Below are positions 33,701 through 45,840 of a stretch of 64,000 bases of DNA, one piece after another. Both the position numbers and the translations under genes were made by a program. The notes beneath the pieces are model-generated. The model saw only the letters and a program-made list of their open reading frames with translations, searched no databases and was not told where the DNA came from. Where the stretch lies: contig BGZK01000015.1 of NCBI GenBank assembly GCA_005406025.1, positions 434,001-498,000 of the forward strand, written 5' to 3'. The first letter of the stretch is position 1. Every line of letters starts with the position of its first letter. Source of the DNA: Eumeta japonica. Its lineage: Eukaryota > Arthropoda > Insecta > Lepidoptera > Psychidae.

Positions 33701-35379
33701 CTTACTTCTGAATGTGTCAGCCGTACAGTCGCAGTTGAACTAGATTTTATAAAGCAATAGAAGAAAATTGTAGTAAAGTCAACGATACGCGAAGAGACAC
33801 GTGACGAGAAAACAGATATACATACGGGCGATCAGGTTTTAGCTATTTTTTTTTTGTTTAAAGTACGGAACCATAAAAAAATCGCTTGGAATTTAAAAAT
33901 GCATTTTTTTCCTAACTGTGTTATGAACATTATCACCTTTAAAAAAAAAATACGAGTCTCAATGCTCAGTCGCTTTTGTGCAAAAGATTTAAATTTTGCG
34001 TGAAAGGACAATCTTTCTCATGTATTGCGATTGAAAGTTTGATATTTAAACAAAATTATTAAGATACATAATTGAATATTCTCGATGGGCAGACAGACGG
34101 ACAAAGTGTCTCTAAAAGAGTAGTATTTTTTTTTTGTGATCTGAATCCCCAATATGTGATACGACAAACGATTTGACTTAATTCACATCGAATTAGACGA
34201 ACACGTAGTATGCCCAATGCTTCTTTGATTTTGTGTAATGCAAATTGTAACAAAATAAAATTGAACCACATATGTATTTTACGGTCGAATTTATTTTGCC
34301 TCGTGTTAGCAACTACTTCCATCGCGGTACTCTCGTTGATATACGAAAATGGGAAAATTTGGATACCATTGCAGGGTTAGCTTAATGAAGATTAATTCTG
34401 GTAGCTTCGAAAAATTATTTAGGTTATCTAAAAAATAAAACATCAAAATAGCTTAGAAAACTCTCCCGGCAGTATATTGTGAAACCACTTGGTAACACGA
34501 TCACTTTAAAAAAAACCATTTGACCCTTTTTTAAATAGCTTTGGAATTACAGCAAGCAGTTTCCTATTGAAAGTGGCTATTTGATTCGGCCGTCTTTAAA
34601 TTATAATTAATAAAAATATAATTTTAGAAATGAAATGAAAATGGGTATTGGGATTAGTAGTAAGTAGTAAGTAGTAGTAATTAGTAGTAGTAAGCTCCAG
34701 TAGTAAGCAAATTTTTATTTTGATATTACATTTAAAAAAAAATAAGCATAGTCCAGTTTTGACATTGCTAAATATTTTGCTTATAGCTCTTCGTAAAATT
34801 AACTTGTAATTTAGTTGAAAATATCTTTTTAGACTAAATTACTTAAAAAAGGTTTTAAACTGCACGGCGGTTAACTATCGAGTCGATTTCAACGAGTAAT
34901 TACTAAAAGCAAAAAACACCTTATAATAATTGAAATTAGTTTTCTATTTATTTCTCAGTCTGTCTGTCTCTATGTCACAATTATTTTTTCATATTGAATA
35001 TTTCTACTATAGAAAGTAGAATGCTCAATTTACTATAGGACAAAAGCCTATTCAATTCTTATTATATTTATTCTGACATATATTTAATATTCGGAGAATA
35101 AATAAATAACTTTTAAAACCATCTAAAATTCAGTTTTGTAATATTAATATAAAGTAACTAATTGAATCCAATAATGACTTAATGTAAAGAAAAATATTAC
35201 TTAATTAGATTAAAAAAATATCGAAAACTTAAATAATAACCGCTGACAGTGGTCAGTGTGTCGAAAATGTCGAAAACTGATTTTAATTCTAGTGGTATAT
35301 TATAGTTTTATAATGGGCTACCTCTTTTAACTCATTTATATATATAATTATATAGTCACCATCACCTACCTATATGGAG
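30781..35379. other. Long gene-poor stretch
   Basis: AT-rich sequence with stops throughout. A less AT-rich segment at 32210-32640 is open for 99 codons on the minus strand but has no family features. An (AGT)n-type microsatellite is at 34658-34710. GACAGACGGACAAAG at 34088 is a remnant of a dispersed repeat. Confidence 0.4.
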
Positions 35380-35749
35380 ATCGGCGAATATTTCACTATG
35401 AACATTTTCGATTAATTCATCCCTCATTTCATCCTCGTACAACCCCAATATTATGCCCACAGAAGACACGGCTCTGGTCCGTGAGGATCGCACGAGGCGA
35501 TGACCCTACATTGGCCCGGACGCATTGGGATTTTCACGTATTGAAAAATCCGGTGAAACTTTTAACTTGCGCCACTCCGCCACGTTTCAATTCCCGAGGA
35601 TAAAGGGCATTTGAATCGTCACATCGATCAAATGATATACATCCACGTATATACTATATTACACTCGGATTTATATATAATATGCACCGGTTGTTGCATT
35701 TACAGTTTTGTCTTGCGACAGGTTTCCGTAACTCCAGCGGGCGTGGCGT

Positions 35750-35844
35750 GACGCCCTAGACGAGAGTATCTCTATAGGACGGTCCCTTTAATTAATCACC
35801 TTCCGCGAGGACAGCCCTGAGGAAAGGCTATTTTCTAGGGCGTC
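35750..35844. repeat. Foldback-like element with 11-bp inverted ends
   Basis: GACGCCCTAGA (35750-35760) and TCTAGGGCGTC (35834-35844) are perfect inverted repeats 95 bases apart. Internal words (ATCTCTATAGG, GGACAGCCCT) recur at the 5.47-5.53 kb hairpin, suggesting a small dispersed family. Confidence 0.45.
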
Positions 35845-36489
35845 GTGCTAGGTACGCAGAACTGATTGTTTTACCAGAATCCTATGATTCATGCTTTTTT
35901 TCAAGACTGTAATGCTGGATCAATGCGGATCGGAGATGTCACCAGTTTCATAGGCGATGATGCCGGAACTGCGGTAACACACTTCGAGCCAGGGAACAAG
36001 TAGTTAATATATACGACTTAATAGTCTAAGTTCCGGTATTAGAAAAACATACCCTCATCTGTTAATTGAATCAAATAATGTTTTACAGGCAGATAACATT
36101 ATTATAAATTTGTGAGAATAATGTCTGCCACCGTAGTCCTACTGCTGTTAAAGTCGATTACTTATTTTTTACGTAGGCTGCAAATAATTTCACGGTAACT
36201 GCCAGTTATAAATATATTTAAAACTTTGTAAACTTTACATAAGTGTTAATATTTTTTAATTATCAGATGAGGGAAATAATTTCGGTTCATCCACCTGTTC
36301 ACTCCTGGCTGCAAGTAGCGGTAGCAGTCATAGAGGTCGCCGCCTGTTGTAACAAGATGTAAAACATCATATTTGAAAGTTTTGTATTTGCGATGTGAAA
36401 TTAACTACGGTTGAAGAGATTGTTCTCATAAATCTATAATATTGCTATCTGCCTGTAAAACATTAATTTATTCAATTAACAGTTGAGGG

Positions 36490-36655
36490 TACATTTTTCC
36501 AATGCCCGATCTTAAACTATAAGTTGAAACTGCTCGGCCAATTCGCCTGAGTTCGCTGAAAACCGACTCCTTCTTAAAAAACCTATTGGTTATCTTCAAA
36601 ACTGAAAGCAACACACAGACCACTCAGCCATCGGCGCTGTCCCACCATCCGAGTC
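36490..36655 (-). repeat. Possible SINE, inverted
   Basis: The minus strand contains GATGGCTGAGTGGTCTGTG, which matches the tRNA A-box consensus TGGCNNAGTGG well. No B box was found at the right distance, so this is a diverged or partial copy. Confidence 0.35.
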
Positions 36656-37440
36656 TGTATTCATCGACTTTCACTTGATTGCTATTACTTGAAAATATTA
36701 TTATATTTACTTTTTTTTTTTTTATGTTAAATGTCGTTTACGATTAGATGTCTCAGCAAACATAAGAGTGGCTTAAATGACCTTTATTTACGATTCTGAA
36801 ATAAAACATCGATGAAAAAAAAGTTTTGACTCGAGGTCATCTAGGAGCATGAAGGAAACGAAATTACTGTGGGGCGTGGTCCTGTTCGATTTTAATAGTA
36901 TCATATAATCAAAAATCGTTTTAAAATTCAATAAATACCTTATTAATATTTACTCATAAAACCAGTATTATGGTTTCTGTTTTACTCTTATTTCACTCTC
37001 TATTCTCCAATATTATTGCGTTTTTAATATGACTATAATAAAATAAATTCAATTACAATTTAATACAAAGTACTCATTAATTATTCATCAAAACTAATTA
37101 AAAACTTACCAAAATAATAACGTCTGACCATCGACGTGAAGTGATTTTAATTTTAGTCGCATATTACCGCTTTTATCTCGTATATTCAGATATTTAATGT
37201 GCTGTGTTCGCTTGGACGAACTTCACTGCTGTGTCGCTGAAACATGGCGCGCTGAGAGTGTCATATGTATGTGACTGGAACAGTATCTTCATACATTTGG
37301 AACCTGTGTATTTTATAATTCAGTTTTTTCACCAGAAAAATTTCCAACAATGGAAATAAATAATGAATATTATCGTTATTATTATATAGGATTTATCTCA
37401 TAAACGGTAACGAGTTACATTGTCGATTGATATACTATAC
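36656..37440. other. No gene; AT-rich sequence
   Basis: Nothing recognised left of the terminal inverted repeat at 37441. Confidence 0.4.
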
Positions 37441-37597
37441 GCCTCTTGGATATCATGGCGGAGCTACGGCAACGCCATCGGTCGGTTAACCGCGGCAACT
37501 CGAGGTCGTTTTTCTCATAGACGTGACCATATGATTCGCATAAACGTTACTGCACGTTTTGGATGTTTATTTATATTGTAACAGAAGAATCGATATT

Positions 37598-38567
37598 ATG
37601 AGCCAAACTATTATTAAGTGTGGATTTCAGAATATCTATGCAGACTTTTTTCGCGGAAAATCTGTGTCGAAAGGTAAGTAATTACACGAAACATGAAATA
37701 TTCTTTCAAATCGCTGTATATGTAATTTTACCACGTATTCATTTCATTATAAGATAGATTATCGTATTACTTATAACTGGATGTTCAATTTATTAAAAAA
37801 AATATAGGGCATAAACTTTTCCAAAGCCATCACGTTCAGGAGGTTGTCGAAATCCGTGATAGTGGAGGAGGATTCATCCATGGAAAAGTAACACCACAGA
37901 CCAGAGTGAATAATCGACCGTACGACGTGAAAGTGGAGGTATGTATTAATTATAAAATGAATTCATAGTTGAGTAATAATCTAAACAAATATATTTTCAG
38001 CAACTTTTCAACCATCCATGCAATTTAGAAATGGAAAATGAAGATATATTTCTTTATCAAAGAAATATATACTGAAGGAATAAGTATTGTTCGGAAATGT
38101 GGAACCGATAATAATTTCATTTATTTACTTATTTATTATTTTATCGTTTTGCATCCACAATATATTATATATACTAAAACAATTAAATAAAAATAACTTG
38201 CACGTAAAACTCTAAAAATGCAAGATTTATAATTAATCACGATTAACATTCTGCATGTTGTTTTCGATTTTTTTGCGCTGGTTTTGGTGCGTGAATTACT
38301 TAAAACATGGAATACGGTCAACAGAATAATGAATTTTGAATACTGCATATTTTGCTTAGCAATTGCTGTTTGTACATACACGTTAGTGTGAATTTTTGTG
38401 TGCCTTTTCCCGCTCTTCCCGTTTTCTTTCCTATAGGAACTGAATGCTTTCAGGTGAACCTAGATCGTACGGTACGAAGGACAGAATGCACTTGCAAGGC
38501 GGGTTTATCGGTTCGAGGTTTTCGGTTTTCAACTTCCAACTTCGTTTCGGAAACGAATAAAAGTTAA
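37598..38567 (+). pseudogene. SWIM zinc-finger family protein, N-terminal part in three exons
   Basis: Exon 1 (37598-37673) starts MSQTIIKCGFQNIYADFFRG and ends at G|GTAAGT. Exon 2 (37808-37938) follows ATATAG| and reads GHKLFQSHHVQEVVEIRDSG, then KVTPQTRVNNRPYDVKVE before |GTATGT. Exon 3 starts after TGCTTTCAG| at 38454 with VNLDRTVRRTECTCKAGLS. Phases agree across both junctions. The order GHKLF...EIR...TPQTRVN..PY.VK..LD......CxC matches, from memory, a repetitive insect family with a SWIM zinc-binding motif (CxC...CxH), often followed by a nuclease-like domain. Here the CxC (ECTC) is present but the CxH half is replaced by VRGFRFSTSNF and a stop at 38567. The gene is thus truncated within the SWIM motif. 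It may still be transcribed, but the protein would lack the zinc site. Confidence 0.65.
38044..38070. repeat. 12-bp perfect palindrome with 3-base loop
   Basis: ATATATTTCTTT (38044-38055), ATC, AAAGAAATATAT (38059-38070), inside the second intron of the SWIM-family remnant. A good acceptor (ATATTTTCAG, just upstream at 38000) would give an alternative exon ending at TGA within this palindrome. Confidence 0.7.
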
Positions 38568-38763
38568 TTCACGATTCCGAGATTGGGAATTTTGCACCCC
38601 ACAACACAACAGTACCTCGTACCACCCATTTTTCTTTTTGAGAGCACTTTTTCACGTATTCAACGTTTCCAATAACGTAAACCGTACAGCTGATCGCACG
38701 CGAAACGCCCACGAGTTGCCTAAGTCTGCCACAACGCCGCGCCACTAGCGTTATCCAAGAGGC

Positions 38764-39480
38764 CCATTTATTGAATTTTTTGAGAAAAACATATCAAATA
38801 ATATAATCATAGAGAATATTATCTCATAGAAGTGAGATCATATTTCCATTGAATTAAAAAAAAAGACGCTTTGCCGATTGTGCATATAATAGGAATTTAT
38901 TTCTATATATAACAAATAATAACAATTGTTTTCTTATGCAATACATAGATCCGGACGCCTCATCGACGAGATGAAACGTTTAAATTGATATTCAAAGCCT
39001 CTTCCACCATTTCCTTTTAAACTGACATTTAACAAAAAGTCACTTTCAAAATAAAATTCACGTTCCTCGTCCACCTTTCAACGGTTGTTCGGGCTAAAAC
39101 CCGCCCAAAGGGTCTGTCTTCAACGCAAAATCAATTTTAAAAGAGACTTTCAGTTAAACGTTCGGTTTAAAAGGAGATGGTGGAAAAGGCGCTATTTTTA
39201 AGTTTTATTTTGATAATTCGTAGCGATAAGCGCTTTAATTCAATCCAACTGCTTCTGCAACCAATCGACCTGCCACAGACCTATTTTTTTTCATTAAAAT
39301 ATATCCAATTTTATTTTGTGATTAAATATTAGATTAGATCGGTCGTAAATATTACTAATATATCTGTTTTTGTTTAAATTCATTTAACACTCTCTATTCT
39401 CTAACGATACTGGCAAGATATTGGCACTGGGAATTTAGAAAATTTTGCATTTTTAAAATTTTTAAAATGTCCGAATTTTT
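38764..39480. other. No gene; AT-rich sequence
   Basis: Nothing recognised beyond the right inverted repeat. Confidence 0.4.
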
Positions 39481-39835
39481 AAAAAGTTTAAGTTGCCACA
39501 GCGCGAGCTTAAAACATTTTCTTCCATATATTGGTCTACATCACGGTCTATAATCCAATCGCAACTGTGAGTTTGTAATCATAAAAAAATAACTTTTCTC
39601 ACTATAATAATTACAATTATCGATTTTCACAGACCTCTTTTGCTGTATTTCATGATTTTAGGTCAATCGGAAGTACTCTATAAGAAGACCGCGGACATGA
39701 GTGTCTGATGTCAATTTCAACTTTATACGTCCACACATTCCTGAGAAAAAGGGTCTCAACAGACAGACGAACAGACGGAAAGGCGGACATCTTATAAGAG
39801 TGCCTTTTTCCACTAGAGATACGGAACCCTAACAA
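39481..39835. repeat. Interspersed-repeat remnant ending in GGAACCCTA
   Basis: CAACAGACAGACGAACAGAC, GGCGGACATC and GATACGGAACCCTAACA near the right end. I know this combination as a very common lepidopteran dispersed repeat. Related ends are seen at 26.4 and 54.2 kb. Confidence 0.45.
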
Positions 39836-41401
39836 TAAGTCACTTTAAGCGTACAGGTACAGTCGGTAGCACGATAGGCTTTTAATTTTGGCTTTGTATG
39901 TCGCACATAACCCACTGCCTACTGCGGTTTTCCGTAGTGTACGTGATGAGGCATATACACTTATTTGTATTTTGTCACCGGAGTTCATAACTGCTACATG
40001 TTTGTGAAGATCATGTGTGGAGAATGATAAATTGGATCTTTCGTAATGATAAATTAGGCAAACGCAAAAACCCAAGAGAATTTCTCAATTTACTACATTT
40101 TACATGAAAAAACCAGTTGATATATTGTAATTAATTTAATTATTAGTATTGTTTTCTTTTTATAAGTCCCTTTAATTATCCACTTCTATTACGTAACTAA
40201 TCTTATTACATCCACTTTCAGGAATATCGGATCGGTGACCGACGAATTACTTTATGAATTGGCGAAATTCAGCATTGTATTAATACGATAAAAAATTTAA
40301 TAGTCACATATTAAAATGTTCCAAATGGATTGTACTTGTGTATTGTGTCACACGCATATATAGAATTCTGTAAAACATTTCTTTTTTATGTTTTGCGTGG
40401 TCAAATGCAAAATAACCAATATTTTTCTTGTTTTTATAGTTGAGTCCGGTGCTACAACGAAGGTGCCAGTTTATTTATTTTTGCGTCTAATAAAAATCAA
40501 TACTAAAATTAATAGAGTCGTGTTCGAAAAACCTTAATTTAAAACACATACCCTGATAAAAGTCTATTAGGCAAAGAAGCACCCGGTCGACATTTTCTTA
40601 CGATCGGATTATAAGGTGACGTCTTCATTAAAAGTGTTAGGCACACATCGATTAACTCATATCGATATATTAGAAATATATTTTTGTGTAACAAACATGC
40701 TAATAAATAAGAAATCATGCTTACAAGGAAATCTAACTTTGGATCTGGATTTAGATTTAGATATAAGTAAATGAAGTATAAAAAAAACTATCACAAAATT
40801 TTCTTAAAAAATAAAAATCATAATTTGGCATTTTATTCAAAATTACGTAGACTAAAAGGTGCTTACGAATAATCATATACAAGTTAAGATATTTAAAAAA
40901 TATATATTTTTATATTATTTACAAAGAGAGATTAAATGCAACGACAAAACGTATTATGTATTATATTTAACGTTAAAATGAATTTAGACATATATATCTC
41001 AATGGGTTATTAAAAAAAAAATTCTCCCTTTTCGTCTTGTGCATTTAATACATATTATATTTTTAAAATATTTTTCAGCATACAACTCGAAAATGCCCTC
41101 TTTAAATATCGTCAAACCTTTTTCAATATCAGATAAAAGATCTTTTTTATTTTTATCGCTGTTTGAAAAATATCACCGTTGCACTAACGTGCTCATCAAT
41201 TGATAGAAACTTTATTTTACATTATGAAAACATATAATTAATTTTATATTGTATTTCAGATTAATAAACAACTAACTAATCGGCCATTCTGTTGAACTTT
41301 CTATCGTTGTAGCTGTAGAACGACAGACATACAACATGAAGTCTTATAAAAGTGTATATTTTCGTATCGTTATTAGATATCGTGGGTGCAAATAAACTCA
41401 C
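39836..41401. other. No gene; AT-rich sequence
   Basis: Nothing recognised. Confidence 0.4.
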
Positions 41402-41424
41402 CCACACACACACACACACACACA
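41402..41424. repeat. (CA)n microsatellite
   Basis: About 11 CA units. Confidence 0.9.
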
Positions 41425-41479
41425 ACATAGGCAAGCTATTCAATTTTTTTTTATAGTGTGATGAGTAATTTAATTGACA

Positions 41480-42660
41480 CAAAGAGCGCGTCACCAATTA
41501 ACGCGTTACATACGCGGACGGCGAAGGCGCTTCATTCCGACTAATTAGTTGTTTACTAAAGTTATTCCATTTATTTTCCTTGACACATCTAAATGAAACT
41601 TAGATGGATGGGTCGCCGGCGCGCCCGCGTCCGTCAGCCTGCCGGGACCGACATTTTCGCGGAAGTTATTCAACGGACGGCCATGCGTCCGAGTGGGCAG
41701 TTTGCGAGTTCGTTTTTTTACAGAGTTTACTGAAAATGATGAAAAATACTTAGAAACGTTCGCGGCCCGAACCTTACGTTTGAAAAATGTATGGAGAAAC
41801 AAAAATGTCAAACTTTTTTTGTTCTTCGACGATCGAATACAGAAGTCTCGAGGAAGATGGCCGGCTTCCTGTCGCCATCTTAACAGAATAGCGAAAATGA
41901 AATTCGAACAGTATCTGTTACATATCTACCCACGTTTTGTATCGTCGAAATTCAAAAAGTTAAAAAAAAATATCCGTCAAAAACCGTTTCCCTCGTTGCG
42001 GCAAATCATGAGTGTCGAGCGCGTGGAAAATTAAACAAGGCTATGATGGATCATTTCAATCGTTAATGACATTATATTGTGCGATTATGTGAAGGCGAAA
42101 CAGCCCGTTCCGATAATGAACATGGATCTCATTAAAACCGCCCAGACAACAGACCGGCGAGCCGAAGACGGCCGCGTTATTTATGCGAGTGCCCCCGTCA
42201 AAGTTCTCGCGATGGAGCGACGTAAGCGCCCCCGCGGCCAAACAAAAGCGGCCGTCACAATGGCGATGTCGATAACGGCCGCGATCCGAGGCGGCGCGGC
42301 CGTCCGGTCCCCGCGAAATTATCGAAACCTAACAAAGCATCGGAGCAGCCTCGAAACTCCCGCAAGAAAACTAATAACCGGACTAGCGGCCGCCCCCGGG
42401 CGCACCACCTCACGCACGCGCGCGCGCGCACACGCACGCGTACGCACGCACGCGCGCGCTTCTAATTATATACGTCTACAGCGAAAGAAAATAAAGATCG
42501 GGGAAAAATTTTAGAAGAAACAAGTGTGGCGCCGGGGGGGCAGCGCGCGGGCCGAGAGGGGCGGCCGCTGACCGCTCCCCGTCATTAAGCCCCCGCGCGC
42601 CGGCCCCCCCGCCGCCCACCCGCACCGCGCCGGCCGCTAGTTGATCTCCCCCTAGATGTT
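41480..42660. promoter_or_regulatory. Large CpG-rich block, candidate regulatory region
   Basis: About 1.2 kb. CpG-rich segments (41605-41700, 42110-42430, 42525-42645) alternate with AT-rich ones and include a (CG/CA)n-rich run near 42415-42460. A 145-codon plus-strand frame at 42077-42514 is open but Arg/Ala/Thr-rich with no recognisable family, so I do not call it a gene. The words GTCACAATGGCGATG (SOX-like ACAATGG) and ACATGGATCTCATTAAAACC are of the kind found in conserved non-coding elements. Confidence 0.4.
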
Positions 42661-45084
42661 TAATAATATGAAGAATTGGAGATAATTTGCGCGAAACTAA
42701 ATAAGGAACGCTCGTCGAAAACTAAGCGAAACGGGAGCCTCCCCGGACGACGTCTACTTCTAGCGATGCGGGAGGTGGGCGAGCGCGAACCGCGAGCGGC
42801 AGAGGAGGGTTCTGTACTCGTGAATATTTTTCATAAAAACGAAGGTTCTCTGCACAGTACGAAATTTCGATGTCACATCACATAATCTATTTTTCATAAT
42901 TATAAAGGACAAATTAAATTATCAGATTATATTGAAGAATATAATACGTCATTTTATACAAAATCTGGCTGTATTCCTAACGGTCATATATCTACTGGAT
43001 GTTTAAGATAATTTAATGAAATATCGCCGAATCGTTAAGAGAATTTTCATTCAATTTTCAATATGAGTCTATAATTTAGGGATTATCATGATTCTATAGT
43101 ATATACAAAATGTTTGAAATAGTCCCAAGGTGGCGTCGAGGGCAGTTAGCAGCCACACACACTGCGCGGGTTTTATCATGCAGCCTTAGGAGTGCTTGCG
43201 ACAACTGATAGCTTTGCTCTCTGTGCAATTTATTGCGATAAAAGACTGCAAATTTAAATTCGGTTTTTTTTTTACATAAATCCTGACATATGATACATTG
43301 ATTGTGCGATTATAGACAATTTTGTTTGTTTTCTAATCAGAAGATGCCAGGTTCGAATCCTGGACTTGATAGTCTTGGAGTACAATTCAAGTCGTTGGTT
43401 CCGGACACCGTCACCGGTATAGCAACACAGTCGATATCGCCCAAGGTGAGGCGAGGGTGAGCCCTCGTGTAAAAGTGTGCGAACAATTTGTTTGGAAGTT
43501 TAAACTCCTACTCATTACACTACTCGTAATTCGCAGCATTTAAGAGCGTTTGGAGATTGAAAAATCCATGCTATTTTGGGGTTCAACAAATCTTTTTAAA
43601 AATCTTCCTGAGTCACAAAACATGTAGGTGTAGTTTCACTTAACCAATGCGATGTATGCTTAAACCTACATATGCTAGGGTCCAGTTGAATCTACAATAT
43701 CAAAGAGGCAGTCTGAAATAGTTCAACCCTTCTTAGTCCGAAACTTGAACAATACGCCCTAAGGTGTTTCCGGATCGTAATGGAATACAGTAATTTCCTA
43801 TTTCAGTATTCTACTAAAATAGGGAAGACTAAGCCCTTAGCGAAATTCAGCCCAATCATTCTGACAGACAGGTGGATGAATATAGCAAAAAAATCTTGAT
43901 TTTATATTAAAAACGCTCCCTGAGTCTCACCATATTTTGTTTATTTTAATATAAATATTCCTATTTGTATGAAAGGTAAAGAAACATACAGACAGACAAT
44001 GACATTTTATTACATGAGAGAGTTACGTTGCAACGAAGTATATTAATTAAAATACACTAAGCGGTCATTTACTTTGGATTTTTTTAATCAATCCGACATC
44101 CATCCTGCTCATTTGATAATTTAGCCGATATCATGACCTAAAAATACCGAAAGTATCAAATCACGTCATACAATTTATTAATTTCTTAGGATCCCGCAGT
44201 TAAAATAAAAAAAAAACCTTTACAATATCATCTTGTCAGTCTCTCTGTACGTCTATCCACATGCCATAATATAGCTCTGCTATGTTTACATTGATACTGT
44301 TAAAATTCTACAGGCAGTATAATCTACTGTGATCGCGTAAAAAAATTTAAAGTTAGTTTTTCTAAGGTGAAACAGAGTCATGAACAATTTTTTTTCACAC
44401 GCTCCTTTATATGGAGTGTAGTTGCATAGATATTTAGAAATGAATTGACAACTCTTAAATGTCTTTTCTTCCAAGTGCATATTGTAAGGATTATTACCTT
44501 CCGAATTTGTTAAATTTGTGCCCCTCTCTCCCTAATTTTAGAAAAATCGTTTTACGATTCCCAAAAAAAAACAGAAAAAAATGATTTTTAAAATTAATTC
44601 CGTAGGAAGTTATTTCGAAGAGTATGAGCTATATGTTTTTTTTTTGACCACATTAGAAACAATCATGTCACCCATCTATATGGTCACGAATATTGGCACA
44701 AGAAATTTATCTATGATTCTAACATATATTTGTGTCAATATTATTTTAGATTAGACTTTTCCAACTTTTAAGTGGTGACGCGATACTCGAATCGATTTTA
44801 ACTTATTGCAATCGCAAACTCCTCGTTTCGTTGGTACGGAATCTTGCCATGAGTGCTTTGACTTCTACCTTGACCAGTTTTGATATTTAGCTCGTCTCGA
44901 AATTCGCATCTATGGAGGATGTATCTCTTAGAAAATGCCGATGATATTATACTCTACAAGTACAATCTATATTTATAAAATGAATACAATTTTACTTAAT
45001 CCTAATATACATACATTTAAGACTACGGAAATCATCATTACGGGAATTGTCTATTTGACTCAGAGTCTTCTGTAAGTATTTTAG
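42661..45084. other. No gene; AT-rich with a tRNA-like fragment
   Basis: No coding exon recognised. The tRNA-like piece at 43334-43365 is listed separately. CATACAGACAGACAATGAC at 43985 is a dispersed-repeat remnant. Confidence 0.4.
43334..43365 (+). repeat. 3' half of a tRNA-Arg-like sequence (SINE head or tRNA fragment)
   Basis: CCAGGTTCGAATCCTGG at 43347-43363 is a perfect T-arm (5-bp stem, 7-base loop). It is preceded by ATCAGAAGATG, as in the anticodon-to-variable part of an arginine tRNA. The D arm and acceptor stem are missing, so it is not a working tRNA gene. Confidence 0.55.
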
Positions 45085-45525
45085 TCTATAACATTATGAA
45101 TGTAAAAGTATATTTGTCGGGATGTTCGCTCTTCAATGACGGTCTAACTGCTGAACGGATTGTAGTCAAATTTTACAAAGAGGTCGGTCAAGTACTCGAT
45201 TAGAATACACTATACCTTTTATGTGAAAAATCATGAACATAAAAAAAAATGGTAATCTTTTATGACGGACGTCAATATCCGAGGAAAGATCGGCATACGA
45301 ACCGATATTGAAATAGAGAGCGGGTCCGGAACCCGACAGAGAAATCCAGAATTCACATCGAGAATAGTACTCTCATAGACATCGCGATTGACATCGACAT
45401 CGAGTTCAAAAGACGAAGAACGCTCGTTCTCCGTTCACGAGAGCGAAACCGAGAACAAAACGTAATGATAAAAAAAAAACAATTACGGCTTAATTTTGAT
45501 TTGCATCGAGCGAAGCGGGCGGGTG
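45085..45525 (+). mobile_element. Non-autonomous Helitron-like element, copy 4
   Basis: Starts around TCTATAACATTATGAATG. CTTCAATGACGGTCTAACTG and GATTGTAGTCAAATTTTAC match 8310-8345; GAGAGCGGGTCCGG matches 17.68 kb; the tail CGAGCGAAGCGGGCGGGTGG (45508-45527) matches the 3' end of copy 1. The CTAG terminus is not preserved immediately after it. Confidence 0.6.
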
Positions 45526-45527
45526 GT

Positions 45528-45840
45528 CGAACGTGTACTCGTCTCGAACGCTAGCGCCGCCCGATCGACGAACACGAAAAACGACGTTTCCGCTGAAACA
45601 CACCCCCTCGGTTTCGCCCGTCGCACGCGCAGCGAGCAGCGGCAGCAATAACGGTATTACTGCGTTCGTTTCGACGAGAAAACATATTACAAGGACTACA
45701 TTACAAGAATAATTCCTATTGTCACAGACGAATATCGCATCGGATGGCCGTCTTAGCGTAATAAGTCCATGATTGGCCGGACGGTGCGGCGAAGGCCGCG
45801 CCCGCCGCTAGCGTCGCGCGGTTCCGTACCTACCTGATGT
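45528..45840. promoter_or_regulatory. CpG-rich block, candidate regulatory region
   Basis: CpG-rich sequence (CGCTAGCGCCGCCCGATCG, GGCCGCGCCCGCCGCTAG) directly after the Helitron tail. No protein-like frame is evident. Confidence 0.3.

Larger units (their letters stand above)
37441..38763 (+). mobile_element. Terminal-inverted-repeat transposon carrying a SWIM-family gene start
   Basis: GCCTCTTGGATA at 37441-37452 is repeated inverted at 38752-38763. The similarity continues inwards with gaps: GGCAACTCG at 37494-37502 pairs with CGAGTTGCC at 38712-38720, with GC-rich matching between and beyond. The terminal repeats are therefore about 65-80 bp and imperfect. They enclose a three-exon coding remnant at 37598-38567. 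The element is about 1.3 kb, much shorter than a copy with the whole protein would be, so it is probably an internally deleted derivative. No clear target-site duplication is visible. Confidence 0.6.

Noticed and set aside
42077..42514. 145-codon plus-strand frame in the 42-kb CpG-rich block
   Set aside because: Arg/Ala/Thr-rich with simple-sequence parts, no recognisable family, no splice context.
43334..43365. Functional tRNA gene
   Set aside because: Only the T-arm and part of the anticodon side are present; no D arm or pairing acceptor stem.
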